A stretch of DNA of 64,000 nucleotides, taken from assembly GCF_027213785.1 (NCBI RefSeq), contig NZ_JAPWGO010000001.1, positions 314,007 to 378,006 on the forward strand. Direction: 5' to 3'. Positions 45,709 to 56,985 of this stretch are shown here, piece after piece. The notes beneath the pieces were generated by a model. The model had not been told where the DNA came from, ran no database searches, and saw only the letters and a list, made by a program, of their open reading frames with translations. The stretch is from Limimaricola sp. G21655-S1 (GTDB lineage Bacteria > Pseudomonadota > Alphaproteobacteria > Rhodobacterales > Rhodobacteraceae). A program made the position numbers and the translations under genes. Position 1 is the first letter of the stretch, and each line of letters opens with the position of its first letter.

Positions 45709-46829
45709 ATGGCGCTGTCGCCGCTCAACGCGCGCCGCTGGCGCAATTTCAAGCGCAATCGCCGGGCGCTGTGGTCGCTGATCATCTTTTCGGTGCTGTT
45801 CGGGCTGAGCCTCTTCGCCGAGCTTCTGGCCAACGACAAGCCGCTCCTGGTGAGCTATCGCGGCGAACTCAGGAGCCCGATCCTGAGCTTTTATTCCGAG
45901 CAGGATTTCGGCGGCGATTTCCCGACCGAGGCGGCCTATTCGGACCCCGAGGTGCAATGTCTCATCGTCACCGGCGGGCTGACCGACTGCTTCTACGAGC
46001 CGACGGCGATCATGGCCGCGGTGGAGGCCGACGAGGCGCTGCCGCTCGAGGAGAGCGACCCGGCCGATTATGCGAAGGGCTGGATGGTCTGGCCGCCGAT
46101 TCCCTATTCCTACGACACCATCGTCGACGTGCCGGGCGTCGCCCCCGCGCCGCCCAGCGAGACCAACTGGCTCGGCACCGACGACACCAAGCGCGACGTG
46201 GTGGCCCGCGTCATCTACGGCTTCCGGCTTTCGGTGGTCTTCGCGATCATCGTGACGCTGGCCTCGTCGCTGATCGGCATCGTCGCCGGGGCGGTGCAGG
46301 GCTATTTCGGCGGCTGGACCGACCTGATCTTCCAGCGGATCATCGAGATCTGGACCGGTACGCCCTCGCTCTACGTGATCATCATCGTCTTCGCGATACT
46401 GGGACGAAGTTTCTGGCTCTTGGTATTCCTCACCGTGCTGTTTGGCTGGCCCGCGCTGGTCGGTGTGGTCCGGGCCGAGTTCCTGCGCGCCCGCAATTTC
46501 GAGTACATCCGCGCCGCCCGGGCGCTGGGCGTCTCAGATAGCAAGATCATGTTCCGCCACATGCTGCCCAACGCCATGGTGGCCACGGTCACGATGCTGC
46601 CCTTCCTCGTCACCGGCGCCATCGGCACGCTGGCCGCGCTCGATTTCCTCGGCTTCGGCCTGCCGTCCTCGGCGCCCTCGCTCGGTGAGCTGACGCTTCA
46701 GGCCAAGCAGAACCTGCAGGCGCCATGGCTCGGCTTCACCGCCTTCTTCACCTTCGCGATCATGCTGTCGCTCTTGGTGTTCATCTTCGAGGGCGTGCGC
46801 GATGCCTTCGACCCGAGGAAGACCTTCGC

Positions 46830-46833
<4 letters not shown>
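45709..46833 (+). CDS. yejE: microcin C / peptide ABC permease YejE
   Basis: A 374-aa permease of the DppC class with the long periplasmic insertion typical of YejE between the first and second spans, ending TNWLGTDDTKRDVVARVIYG (20 residues). The coupling loop ends AARALGVSDSKIMFRHMLPN. Its ATG comes directly after the yejB stop, and its TGA overlaps the yejF ATG. Confidence 0.94.
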
Positions 46834-48413
<1,580 letters not shown>

Positions 48414-48489
48414 GCGGCTCCGGTCCGGCCGGGAGTCGCAATCACCGGAAACCGAGTGCCCAAGGCCAGCTGTGGCAACCTTGGCAGCT

Positions 48490-48507
48490 CAGCGCCCTCC
48501 GGCGCTG
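48490..48507. repeat. GCGCCCTCCGGCGC hairpin, copy 2
   Basis: CAGCGCC - CTCC - GGCGCTG, a perfect hairpin 77 bp after yejF; the core is the same 14 bases as at 23107-23120. Could end yejF transcripts, though no T-run follows. Confidence 0.55.
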
Positions 48508-48516
48508 CGGCTTGGG

Positions 48517-48747
48517 CTACCGGTAAAGGCGGCCATATACCGGCGGCGTAGCTTCATTGGTGCGGCCCATGGGTAGGTGGGGCGGCTGAAAAGTGGTGCT
48601 CGCCTCCTGAACGAACGCGACGCATGAAGCCGGTCCCGAGAACCAGCACGCCTCGATAGCAACAGACGAGACGCCTGGGGCTCGGTACCGGAACGAGAGC
48701 GGCAGCGAATTGGCGCGAGGAGCGCCCGATCCCGCCCTACTGCTCAC
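48517..48747 (-). other. unexplained 76-codon ORF in a 415-bp intergenic region
   Basis: Between yejF and the carboxypeptidase gene (48414-48828) there is no recognisable gene. On the minus strand a GTG at 48747 opens a 76-residue frame rich in Pro, Ser, Arg and aromatic residues (e.g. LPLSFRYRAPGVSSVAIEAC, FQPPHLPMGRTNEATPPVYG). There is no family I can name, no good ribosome-binding site, and the base composition looks less GC-biased than its neighbours. It may be a small gene, a remnant of a mobile element, or the complement of a structured RNA. Neither tmRNA, 6S nor RNase P hallmarks were seen. Confidence 0.35.
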
Positions 48748-48771
48748 GTTGCCCAGCCCTTGAATGCAAGA

Positions 48772-48803
48772 CGGCGCCGCGTCCCGTGAGGAACGCGGCG
48801 CCG
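48772..48803 (-). terminator. probable terminator of the carboxypeptidase gene
   Basis: Perfect 11-bp arms CGGCGCCGCGT (48772-48782) and ACGCGGCGCCG (48793-48803), 10-base loop, 25 bp beyond the stop. Minus-strand tail TCTTGCATTC is moderately T-rich. Confidence 0.55.
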
Positions 48804-48828
48804 ATCAGGGACGCCTGAGGGGAGGGAC

Positions 48829-50370
48829 TCAGGACGGCCCGATCATGAAACACATCGCGCCGCGTGCCTGCAGGCGGCGGCAGGCCAGATCGGCGGCCTC
48901 GTTGGTGAGACCCATGAAGTTGGCGTCGAAGCCGCCCGACCGCTGGGTCACCCGGCGCAGCGCGCCATCGAGCGCGCCGGGTTCGTTCAGCGCGGTCTGG
49001 ATCAGCACCCGCTCGGCGGTGCCGCGGCTGTTGTAGCGGCCGACATTGATGCCCCAGAGGCGGCCGCCGGAGGTCGAGACGCGGGTCACCACCTCGGGCA
49101 CCGCCTGCATCCGCGACGCGTCGACCGGCGCGATCGCGGCGGCGGTCATGATCATCTCGGTCGGGCGCGGTTCGGGGCTGGTCTCGGGTGCAATGCCGGC
49201 CTCGGCAAAGAGTTCGGCAGTCTCGGGAGCCATGTCGCTCAGATCGGTGACCGGGGCCGCCGGAGACGGGCTGGGGGCAGGGGCCGCCGCGACGGCGACG
49301 CGCGCCGGTTCGGCCTCGGGCTGAGCGGCCGCGGCGGGCGCCGAGGAGACCAGAAGCGCGGCGGCGAGCGCATCCTCGATGCCGGTTGCGGTCGCGACCT
49401 GCACCGGGGCGGCGGCGCTGCCGGGACGCTGCTGCGGGCGCAGGCTGCGCTTGACCACGCCGCTGACCCGGATCGTGTGCGCGCCGCTGGTGGCGCCGAG
49501 CGCCGGGGCGGCGGCGACAAGGCTGGGTGCCGGGGTGGAGGGGGCACCGGGCTGGCTCGCAAAGCCCTTGTCGAGCAGCTTCATCACCTGCGCGTTGCGG
49601 TTCGCGGTCGAGGTGCCGCCGAAGACGGTGGCGATGATCCGGCGGTCGCCGCGCTGCGCCGAGGCCACGAGATTGTAGCCCGCGGCGTTGGTGAAGCCGG
49701 TCTTGATGCCGTCCGCGCCCTTGTAGGCGTCGAGGAAGCGGCGGTTGGTGTTGTTGACCTGCTTCATGCCGGCATCGGCGGTGCGGCGCGAGAACAGGTT
49801 ATAATATTGCGGAAAGTCGTAGATCATGTGCCGGCCGAGCACGGTCATGTCGCGCGCCGTCGACAGGTGGCCATTGGCGGTCAGACCGTGCTGGTTCACG
49901 AAGGTCGTGTTGCGCATGCCCATCGCCTGGGCGGTGGCGTTCATGCGCTTGGCAAAGGCCTCTTCGCTGCCGGAGATGGCGAAGCCGATCGCGGTGGCGG
50001 CGTCGTTGGCCGACTTCACCGCGGCGGCGCGCAACAGGTAGCGGAACTTGATCTTCTGGCCGGTGCGCAGGCCGAGCTTCGAGGGCGGCTGCGCCGCGGC
50101 CTGGGCCGGGATGGTGATCTCGGAATCGAGGCCGATCTCGCCCCGCTGGATCGCCTGGAATGCGATGTAGAGGGTCATCATCTTGGTCAAGGAGGCGGGA
50201 TGCAGACGTGTATCCGCGTTTTCCTCGTGGATGACGGCCCCGGTCTTGGCGTCCACGACCATCGCCGCGTAGGGCGCAGCGACTGCGCCGGTGGCGATGG
50301 TGATACCCGCCATGAGTGTGGTGACTAGAAACAGCCCGGTCCGGGCCGTCCGCAACAGACGACTGCTCAC
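48829..50370 (-). CDS. D-alanyl-D-alanine carboxypeptidase with SPOR-like tail
   Basis: A 513-aa penicillin-binding protein of the DacA/DacC group, which trims pentapeptides in peptidoglycan. Signal peptide to about residue 32. Active-site motifs: SLTK in HPASLTKMM, SAN in VKSANDAA, KTG in GIKTGFTN. A long Ala/Pro-rich linker (about 275-430) leads to a C-terminal domain (LWGINVGRYNSRGTAERVL) that resembles SPOR and would bind denuded glycan at the septum. Start is GTG 50370. The 259-bp region upstream is notably AT-rich near 50420-50500 and likely holds the promoter; no gene is seen there. Confidence 0.93.
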   Translation of the reverse strand: MSSRLLRTARTGLFLVTTLMAGITIATGAVAAPYAAMVVDAKTGAVIHEENADTRLHPASLTKMMTLYIAFQAIQRGEIGLDSEITIPAQAAAQPPSKLGLRTGQKIKFRYLLRAAAVKSANDAATAIGFAISGSEEAFAKRMNATAQAMGMRNTTFVNQHGLTANGHLSTARDMTVLGRHMIYDFPQYYNLFSRRTADAGMKQVNNTNRRFLDAYKGADGIKTGFTNAAGYNLVASAQRGDRRIIATVFGGTSTANRNAQVMKLLDKGFASQPGAPSTPAPSLVAAAPALGATSGAHTIRVSGVVKRSLRPQQRPGSAAAPVQVATATGIEDALAAALLVSSAPAAAAQPEAEPARVAVAAAPAPSPSPAAPVTDLSDMAPETAELFAEAGIAPETSPEPRPTEMIMTAAAIAPVDASRMQAVPEVVTRVSTSGGRLWGINVGRYNSRGTAERVLIQTALNEPGALDGALRRVTQRSGGFDANFMGLTNEAADLACRRLQARGAMCFMIGPS

Positions 50371-50629
50371 GTGGATTGCCCTTTGTTTTGCCTCGTGGGT
50401 GCCGGTTTATGGAGTGGGCACCTCATCATTGTCTCAAAAGGTAACACAAACGTTGCGTCACAAAAAGAGACTAATTTCCAATTGGTTTGCTTGCTAAGTT
50501 GAGGCAACACCCTAAGCGGGGCCCGACTCGCCCTATGCGGAAGACGGCCTTTGAAGACAGGCGCATAACGGGCGGGGGCGGTAACGAAGCGTGGCGCGAA
50601 AGTCGCAGGCAAGCGCGACGGTGACCTTC

Positions 50630-51331
50630 TCAGAGACCGATCTGCGCAACCATGGCGGGCAATCCCGCGAGGCTGTCGAGCTGGCGGAATCGCGGATGCG
50701 CCAGCGGCGCCTCGGCCTGCTCCAGCTCCCAGGTGGTCTCGAACGGCACATGCACGCCCCAGCCCCCGGCCTCGAGCACCGGGATCACGTCGGATTTGAG
50801 CGAATTTCCCACCATCACCGCCCGGTCCGGGATGACGCCGTGCCGCGCGAAGATCGCGGCATAGACCGGCGCGGTCTTGTCCGAGACGATCTCCACCGCC
50901 TCGAACATCTCGCCCAGGCCCGACTGCGCCAGCTTGCGCTCCTGGTCGAGCAGGTCGCCCTTGGTGACCAGCATCAGCCGCGCCTCGCCGGCAAGCGCCT
51001 GCACCGCCGGCTCGACGCCGGGCAGCAATTCGATCGGATGCGCCAGCATCTCGCGCCCCATCTCCATGATCTCGCCGATGGCGCTGGCGGGCACGCGCGC
51101 CGCGCTGACCTCGATCGCGGTCTCGATCATCGAGAGCACGAATCCCTTCACTCCGAAGCCGTAGCGCCCGAGATTGCGCCTTTCCGCCGCAAGCAGCCGC
51201 TCGCGCAGGTGATCCTCGCCGGCGTGATCGCGCAGCAACTCGACGAAACGCGACTGGGTGGAGCGGAAGAAGCGCTCGTTGTGCCAAAGCGTGTCATCGG
51301 CGTCGAAGGCGATGGTCCAGCGATCCGGCAT
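50630..51331 (-). CDS. HAD family hydrolase
   Basis: A 233-aa HAD-superfamily phosphatase. Motif I is [12 protein letters not shown], motif [10 protein letters not shown], and motif [11 protein letters not shown]. The DADDTLW variant occurs in a group of small-molecule phosphatases close to YjjG. Substrate unknown. It is divergent from clpS, with 74 to 146 bp between, depending on the clpS start. Confidence 0.9.
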   Translation of the reverse strand: MPDRWTIAFDADDTLWHNERFFRSTQSRFVELLRDHAGEDHLRERLLAAERRNLGRYGFGVKGFVLSMIETAIEVSAARVPASAIGEIMEMGREMLAHPIELLPGVEPAVQALAGEARLMLVTKGDLLDQERKLAQSGLGEMFEAVEIVSDKTAPVYAAIFARHGVIPDRAVMVGNSLKSDVIPVLEAGGWGVHVPFETTWELEQAEAPLAHPRFRQLDSLAGLPAMVAQIGL

Positions 51332-51477
51332 TTGCGGTACACTCCGAGGCGAGGCCGGGCTTTTCACCACGGCCGGGGCGCTTATATAACGGAGCCAGAG
51401 CGAGAATGGCAACGAGACGCGGGACCCATGCCGAGATGGCCGGAGAGCGGATGAGGATGCAGGACGCGAGGATCGTG

Positions 51478-51801
51478 ATGGCGGGACGCGACGACGGAGA
51501 GGATGACGGCCTCACCGGCGTGAAGGTCGAGACACGCCCCAAGACCAAGCGGCCGCCCCTCTACAAGGTGCTGATTCTCAACGACGACTACACGCCGATG
51601 GAATTCGTCGTGCATGTGCTCGAGCGGTTCTTCGGGCTGAGCCATGCGCAGGCCTTCGAGATCATGCTCACCGTGCACAAGAAGGGGCTCGCCGTGGTCG
51701 GCGTGTTCTCCTACGAGATCGCGGAAACCAAGGTGGCGCAGGTGATGGATTTCGCGCAGCGCCACCAGCACCCGTTGCAATGCACGATGGAAAGGGAATA
51801 G
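51478..51801 (+). CDS. clpS: ATP-dependent Clp protease adaptor ClpS
   Basis: ClpS delivers N-degron proteins to ClpAP. The core is unmistakable: [20 protein letters not shown] (20 residues), then [19 protein letters not shown] and [10 protein letters not shown]. The ATG at 51478 gives 107 aa, the usual length, with GAGG six bases upstream. In-frame ATGs back to 51406 would add up to 24 residues of no family likeness. A TTATAT at 51382 could be the -10; if so the first ATG lies very near the transcript start. Confidence 0.93.
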   Translation: MAGRDDGEDDGLTGVKVETRPKTKRPPLYKVLILNDDYTPMEFVVHVLERFFGLSHAQAFEIMLTVHKKGLAVVGVFSYEIAETKVAQVMDFAQRHQHPLQCTMERE

Positions 51802-51844
51802 GGGCCCCGATGCCCCAGTCCTTCCCCCTGTCCCCGGAGTGCCC

Positions 51845-52837
51845 ATGGCCGATCCCCGCCTGACCACCGCGATCGAGAGCGGCGCCCTCGTTCTGCCCGA
51901 GGGCGAGATCGTCGCGCTGCGCCCCGCCGCCGGCACCGATCTCTCGGCGCTGCCCAAGGACCGCACCCGCATCGCGCATGGCTTCCGTCCCGACATCGAC
52001 GCCTGGGAGGCGCAGGGCTGGACCGTGGCCGAGCCCGCGCCCGCCGCCGCCGCCGTGGTCTTCGTGCCGCGGGCCAAGCCGCTGGCCCGCGCGATGATCG
52101 CGCAGGCGGCGCGGCTGGCGCCGATGGTGATCGTCGATGGCCAGAAGACCGATGGCGTCGACAGCCTGTGGCGCGAGATGCGTACCCGCGTCGGCGACCT
52201 GCCCTGCATCACCCGCGCCCATGGCCGGCTGTTCTGGTTCGATTCGAGCAATGTCGACGTCACGGATTGGGCGGCGCCCGCGCCGGCGGAGGTCGAGAGC
52301 GGCTTCGTCACCCAATGGGGCGCCTTCTCGGCCGACGGGCCCGATCGCGGCTCGCAGCTTCTGGCGCAGGCGCTGCCGCAGAAGCTTCCCGCCCGCATGG
52401 CGGATCTCGGCGCGGGCTGGGGCTATCTCTCGCGCCACGTCCTCGAGCGCGACGGGGTGAAGAGCCTCGACCTGATCGAGGCCGAGCAGCTGGCGCTCGA
52501 CTGCGCCCGGCGCAACGTCACCGATCCGCGCGCGGCCTTCCACTGGGCCGATGCGACCCGCTTCAGGCCCGATCATCTCTATGACGGCATCGTGTCGAAC
52601 CCGCCCTTCCACACCGGGCGCGCCGCCGATCCGGCACTGGGCCGTGCCTTCATCGTGGCGGCGGCGCGGATGCTGGCCCCGTCGGGGCAGTTGTGGATGG
52701 TCGCGAACCGGCACCTGCCCTACGAGGCGAGCCTGCGCGAGAGCTTCCGCAGCGTCGAGGAGATCGGCGGCGACGGCGCCTTCAAGCTGTTCCACGCGAT
52801 CCGCCCGACCAAGCCCACCGACAAGAAACCCCGCTGA
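51845..52837 (+). CDS. RsmC-like class I methyltransferase
   Basis: A 330-aa SAM-dependent methyltransferase. The N-terminal half is a degenerate methyltransferase-like domain and the C-terminal half the active one, as in RsmC (16S rRNA G1207). The SAM motif is MADLGAGWGYLSRHV, and the base-flipping motif is VSNPPFHTG. ATG at 51845; a GTG two codons earlier is possible. It lies 43 bp after clpS. Confidence 0.88.
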   Translation: MADPRLTTAIESGALVLPEGEIVALRPAAGTDLSALPKDRTRIAHGFRPDIDAWEAQGWTVAEPAPAAAAVVFVPRAKPLARAMIAQAARLAPMVIVDGQKTDGVDSLWREMRTRVGDLPCITRAHGRLFWFDSSNVDVTDWAAPAPAEVESGFVTQWGAFSADGPDRGSQLLAQALPQKLPARMADLGAGWGYLSRHVLERDGVKSLDLIEAEQLALDCARRNVTDPRAAFHWADATRFRPDHLYDGIVSNPPFHTGRAADPALGRAFIVAAARMLAPSGQLWMVANRHLPYEASLRESFRSVEEIGGDGAFKLFHAIRPTKPTDKKPR

Positions 52838-52862
52838 CACCTTCCTTTCACCGGAGACCGTC

Positions 52863-53666
52863 ATGAGCTTTTCCATCGCCGGCAAGACCGCGATCGTGAC
52901 CGGGGCCGCGCATGGCGTCGGCCTCGCCATCGCCCGCGCCATGGTCGAGGCGGGGGCCAACGTGGTCTTCGTCGACCGCGACGAGGCCGCGCTCGAACGC
53001 GAGACCTCGGTGCTGCGCGAGGCCGACGGGCCGGTGCGGCATTTCGCGGGCGACCTGCGCGAGCGGCTGACCATCACCAACCTGCTGTCCTTCACCATCG
53101 ACGCCTTCGACCGGATCGACATCGTCGTCAACGCGGCCCGGCAGGTGCGGGTCACCGATCCGTTCGATGCCGAGGATGATTCGGTCGAACGGCTGCTCGA
53201 TCAGAACCTGATGTCGGCGCTCCGGCTGAGCCAGGCGGCGGCCAAGCGGATGATCAAGCAGGCCGATCCCGAGAGCGACGCGCCGCTGGGTTCGATCATC
53301 AATCTCAGCTCGATCGCGGCGCGGCTGACGCACCCGCAGCTGCTGGGCTACTCGGTGAGTTGCGCCGCGCTCGACCAGATGACCCGCTCGATGGCGGTGG
53401 CGCTGGCCTCGAAGCGGATCCGCGTCAACGCGGTGGCCTTCGGCTCGGTGATGAGCGCCTCGCTCAAGCATTCGCTCTCGGACCACGAGGAGATCCGCGA
53501 GGCGATCCTGCAATGCACGCCGCTCGGACGCATCGCCAGCGCCAGCGAGGTGTCGGATGCGGTGCAGTATCTCGCCTCCGACGCCTCGGCCTTCGTCACG
53601 GGGCAGGTGATCACCGTCGATGGCGGCCGCAGCCTGATCGATCCGAGCCACGTGGCGGCGCATTAG
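52863..53666 (+). CDS. short-chain dehydrogenase/reductase lacking the catalytic lysine
   Basis: A 267-aa classical SDR fold. The nucleotide loop is VTGAAHGVGLAIA; the catalytic serine region is SIINLSSIAARL; and the C-terminal IRVNAVAFGSVMS and VTGQVITVDGG are typical. The Tyr-x-x-x-Lys motif reads YSVSC, so the lysine is cysteine, and the usual Asn-Asn-Ala-Gly is VNAAR. It may bind NAD(P) without normal catalysis. It follows the methyltransferase by 25 bp. Confidence 0.88.
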   Translation: MSFSIAGKTAIVTGAAHGVGLAIARAMVEAGANVVFVDRDEAALERETSVLREADGPVRHFAGDLRERLTITNLLSFTIDAFDRIDIVVNAARQVRVTDPFDAEDDSVERLLDQNLMSALRLSQAAAKRMIKQADPESDAPLGSIINLSSIAARLTHPQLLGYSVSCAALDQMTRSMAVALASKRIRVNAVAFGSVMSASLKHSLSDHEEIREAILQCTPLGRIASASEVSDAVQYLASDASAFVTGQVITVDGGRSLIDPSHVAAH

Positions 53667-53681
53667 GCGCCGCCCCGGCGG

Positions 53682-54068
53682 TCACTCCGGGTAGCGCGCC
53701 ACGCATTGCGCCCGCGCCGACGCCTCGGCCCGGGTCAGCGCCTCGCGCCGCGCCAGAAGCTGGTCGAGCTTCACCTTCTCGGCTTCGATATCGAGCGTCA
53801 CCGGCACCCGTACCTCGTCGGTCACGACGCGGTCGCAGAACCGGCGGCCGATCGTGCCGTCCGCACGGCGGAAGTCGCAGAGCTGGCGGCGGGTGCGCAG
53901 TTCCTCGCGCTCCTCGATGCCATAGCCGCGCGCGACGTTGCCGCGGGTCTCGGCGATCAGCGCGTCGATCACCCGGCCCTCGCGGCTGACCGATGAGAGG
54001 CAGCTTTCGCGCGGGGTGGCGCAGGCGGCGAGGGCGAGGGGCAGGACGAGCAGCAGGGCGGGACGCAT
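53682..54068 (-). CDS. lipoprotein of unknown function
   Basis: A 128-aa predicted outer-membrane or periplasmic lipoprotein. Signal and lipobox are LLLVLPLALAAC. The mature part has several cysteines, a basic GIEEREELRTRRQLCD stretch, and a C-terminal coiled region. I do not recognise a named family. Converges with the SDR gene 15 bp away and stands divergent from hemF. Confidence 0.82.
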   Translation of the reverse strand: MRPALLLVLPLALAACATPRESCLSSVSREGRVIDALIAETRGNVARGYGIEEREELRTRRQLCDFRRADGTIGRRFCDRVVTDEVRVPVTLDIEAEKVKLDQLLARREALTRAEASARAQCVARYPE

Positions 54069-54167
54069 CGGTGAACTCCGGTCGAATCGGTCAGGGCCAG
54101 CGGGTCGCATGGCGGGCCGCTGGAGAGGATGCTAGACCGGGCCGATATTCAATAGCAGGGGGCGCGC

Positions 54168-55061
54168 ATGACCTCGGACAGCATGATGAGCGAAAAAACC
54201 GAGGCCGCCGGCTGGTTTCGCGAGCTTCGCGACGAGATCGTCGCCGCCTTCGAGGCGCTCGAGCAGGCACAGACCGATGGCCCGCTCTCCGAGCGCGCGC
54301 CGGGCCGGTTCGAGGTGACGCCCACCAAGCGCAGCGGCGATGACGGCGAGGATGCGGGCGGCGGGCTGATGAGCGTGATGCGCGGCGGCCGGGTGTTCGA
54401 GAAGGTCGGCGTCAACATCTCGACCGTGCATGGCACGCTGGGGCAGGCGGCGCAGGCCTCGATGGCGGCGCGCGGCGTGCCGGGCATCGAGAAGGACGCG
54501 CGGTTCTGGGCCTCGGGCATCAGCCTCGTCGCGCACATGCAGAACCCGCATGCGCCCGCCGTCCACATGAACACGCGCATGTTCTGGACCCCGGGGGCCT
54601 GGTGGTTCGGGGGTGGCGCCGATCTCAACCCCTGCATCGAATACGCCGAGGATACCGCGCATTTCCACGACACGCTGAAGCGTCATCTCGATCCGCACGG
54701 GAGCGACCTCTATCCCGCGCTCAAATCTTGGGCCGACGAGTATTTCTACATCCCGCATCGCAAGCGCGCGCGCGGCGTCGGCGGCGTCTTCATGGATGAC
54801 CGCTGCACCGGCGACTGGCGCGCCGATTTCGCCCTGACCCGGGATATCGGCCGCGCCTTCCTGCCGGCCTGGCTGCCTCTGGCCGAAAAGCGGCGCGGCA
54901 TGCCATGGGGCGAGGCCGAGAAGGAGACGCAGCTTCTGCATCGCGGTCTCTACGCGGAATACAATCTCGTCTACGACCGCGGCACCAAGTTCGGCCTGGC
55001 CACCGGCCACGACCCGGACGCGGTGCTGATGAGCCTGCCGCCGCTCGCGAAATGGACCTGA
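54168..55061 (+). CDS. hemF: oxygen-dependent coproporphyrinogen III oxidase
   Basis: HemF decarboxylates coproporphyrinogen III to protoporphyrinogen IX using oxygen. The 297-aa length is usual. Signatures are VHMNTRMF, WWFGGGADLNP, and YFYIPHRKRARGVGGVF. Other ATGs at 54183 and 54186 are possible starts. It lies in a haem neighbourhood with hemE and hemC. Confidence 0.95.
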   Translation: MTSDSMMSEKTEAAGWFRELRDEIVAAFEALEQAQTDGPLSERAPGRFEVTPTKRSGDDGEDAGGGLMSVMRGGRVFEKVGVNISTVHGTLGQAAQASMAARGVPGIEKDARFWASGISLVAHMQNPHAPAVHMNTRMFWTPGAWWFGGGADLNPCIEYAEDTAHFHDTLKRHLDPHGSDLYPALKSWADEYFYIPHRKRARGVGGVFMDDRCTGDWRADFALTRDIGRAFLPAWLPLAEKRRGMPWGEAEKETQLLHRGLYAEYNLVYDRGTKFGLATGHDPDAVLMSLPPLAKWT

Positions 55062-55140
55062 ACTTCCTCTGATCTTCCAAGGGCTTTGACCCGCGCCCGC
55101 CGCCGGTGTCTTATGATCCGGCAAGCAGCGGGAGGAGCCG

Positions 55141-55827
55141 ATGACGCCTGTCGAGAAGCCGGTGACGGAGGGGCGGCGCGAATTCAGCTCCGCCGAGATG
55201 GGCGCGCTGGCGCATCTGTGGCGCGGCGAGGTCTATCGCTCGACGATCTGGCGCACCCGGCTCGACACCACCACCAACTGGGCGGTGGTCACGCTCGGCA
55301 TCGCGCTGTCGATCGCCTTCGCCTCGCGGGAGGCGTCGCCGCTGCCGCTGGTGCTGGTCGGCATCCTGATCCTATTCTTCCTGATGCTCGAGGCGCGGCG
55401 CTATCGCTACTTCAACGTCTGGCGCGCGCGCTGCCGCTGGCTCGAGACGCATTTCTACGCGCCGATGCTGCAGGACGGAAATTTGCGGCTGGGCGAGGGC
55501 TGGCAGAAGGAGCTGGCCGAGGATTACTGGGTCCCGCGCTACCACGTCTCGTTCCGGGTCTCGGTCGGGCGGCGAATCCGGCGCAACTACTTGTGGATCC
55601 TGCTGATCCAGACCGCCGCCTATATCGGCAAGCTGATCGTGCACCCGACCCCGGTCGAGAATTTCGAGATGTTCGTGGACCGTGCCGCGATCGGGCCGAT
55701 GCCGGGGCTCGTGGTGCTGGCGATGGGCGCGGTCTATGTCGTGGCCTGGGCCAGCTGGGCCTTGCAGAGCTGGTTGCATGACCGGCGGCGCTGGGGCTCG
55801 ACCCAGCGCCCGACCGGCATGGGATGA
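55141..55827 (+). CDS. DUF2270 predicted membrane protein
   Basis: A 228-aa protein of the DUF2270 family. Polar N-terminus with AEMGALAHLWRGEVYRSTIW (20 residues), two adjacent membrane helices (about 52-95), a soluble loop, and two more spans near the C-terminus. Function unknown; it often sits near haem or respiratory genes, here between hemF and hemE. It converges on hemE with a gap of 7 bp. Confidence 0.88.
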   Translation: MTPVEKPVTEGRREFSSAEMGALAHLWRGEVYRSTIWRTRLDTTTNWAVVTLGIALSIAFASREASPLPLVLVGILILFFLMLEARRYRYFNVWRARCRWLETHFYAPMLQDGNLRLGEGWQKELAEDYWVPRYHVSFRVSVGRRIRRNYLWILLIQTAAYIGKLIVHPTPVENFEMFVDRAAIGPMPGLVVLAMGAVYVVAWASWALQSWLHDRRRWGSTQRPTGMG

Positions 55828-55834
55828 GCGCGCG

Positions 55835-56887
55835 CTAGCGCGTCTCGCGCAGCGTCTCGATCATCAGCGCCACGTTCTCGGGATCGGCGTCGGGGGTGAT
55901 GCCATGGCCGAGGTTGAACACGTGCGGCCCCTTCGAGAACGCGTCGCGGATGCGCCGCGTCTCGTCGATCAGCTCCTGCCCGCCGCTGACCATGTGACGG
56001 CTGGCGAGGTTGCCTTGCACGCAGGCGATCGGCTGCACGTGCTCGGCCGCCCATTCCGGGCTCACCCCGTCATCGAGCGCGATGCAATCGGCGCCGATGG
56101 CGCGGGCGGCGTCGGTAAAACGTTCGCCGGCACCGCGCGGGAAGGCGATCACCGGCAGGCCGGGGTGGCGCGCCTTGAGCGCGGCGGTGATCCGCGCCAT
56201 CGGCGCGATCGAGTAGCGGTCGAGATCGTCGCCCTTGAGCGATCCGGCCCAGCTGTCGAAGATCTTCACCACCTCGGCCCCGGCCGCGACCTGCGCCGAG
56301 AGATACTCGATCGTCGCCTCGGTGATCCGGTCGATCAGCGCCTCGAACTCGGCCCGGTTCTCGTCCTTGAGCGCATGCGCCGGGCCCTGATCCGGCGTGC
56401 CGCGCCCGGCGATCATGTAGGTGGCCACGGTCCAGGGCGCCCCGGCAAAACCGATCAGCGCCGTCTCGGAGGGCAGTTCGCGCGCAAGGATCTTCACCGT
56501 CTCGTAGACCGGGGCGAGGTGGTCGTGGATCGCGTCCGCCGGTTTCAGCGCCGCGACGCCGCCCGCTTCGGTGATCGGCGACAGCCGCGGCCCCTCGCCG
56601 GTGACGAACCACAGATCGAGGCCCAGCGCCTGCGGCACCAGCAGGATGTCGGCAAACAGGATCGCCGCGTCGAAGCCGTAGCGACGGATCGGCTGCAGCG
56701 TCACCTCGGCGGCAAGCTCGGGGTTGTAGCACAAGGACAAGAAGTCGCCCGCCTTGGCGCGGGTGGCGCGGTATTCGGGCAGATAGCGCCCGGCCTGCCG
56801 CATCATCCAGATCGGCGGCACGGGCAGGGTCTCGCCCGCAAGGGCGCGCAGCAGCAGCTTCGACGGGGGGGTGTGGGCAATGCTCAT
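55835..56887 (-). CDS. hemE: uroporphyrinogen decarboxylase
   Basis: HemE removes four carboxyls from uroporphyrinogen III. The 350-aa protein has the signature [16 protein letters not shown], the [12 protein letters not shown] block, and [13 protein letters not shown]. Start chosen at MSIAHTPP rather than seven codons upstream. Divergent from hemC with 98 bp between, which likely holds both promoters. Confidence 0.96.
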   Translation of the reverse strand: MSIAHTPPSKLLLRALAGETLPVPPIWMMRQAGRYLPEYRATRAKAGDFLSLCYNPELAAEVTLQPIRRYGFDAAILFADILLVPQALGLDLWFVTGEGPRLSPITEAGGVAALKPADAIHDHLAPVYETVKILARELPSETALIGFAGAPWTVATYMIAGRGTPDQGPAHALKDENRAEFEALIDRITEATIEYLSAQVAAGAEVVKIFDSWAGSLKGDDLDRYSIAPMARITAALKARHPGLPVIAFPRGAGERFTDAARAIGADCIALDDGVSPEWAAEHVQPIACVQGNLASRHMVSGGQELIDETRRIRDAFSKGPHVFNLGHGITPDADPENVALMIETLRETR

Positions 56888-56985
56888 GCCACCTCGTCCC
56901 GCCGACACGGCCCAAAGTCAAGCGGCACGGCGCCGGGCGCGGCAGGCGGTCGCGGTTGCCGCGCGGTGCGGGCGCGCGTAGAGAC

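Noticed and set aside
48414-48828. tmRNA, 6S RNA or RNase P RNA in the yejF-carboxypeptidase gap
   Set aside because: No tag codons, T-loop or conserved RNase P core motifs were seen on either strand.
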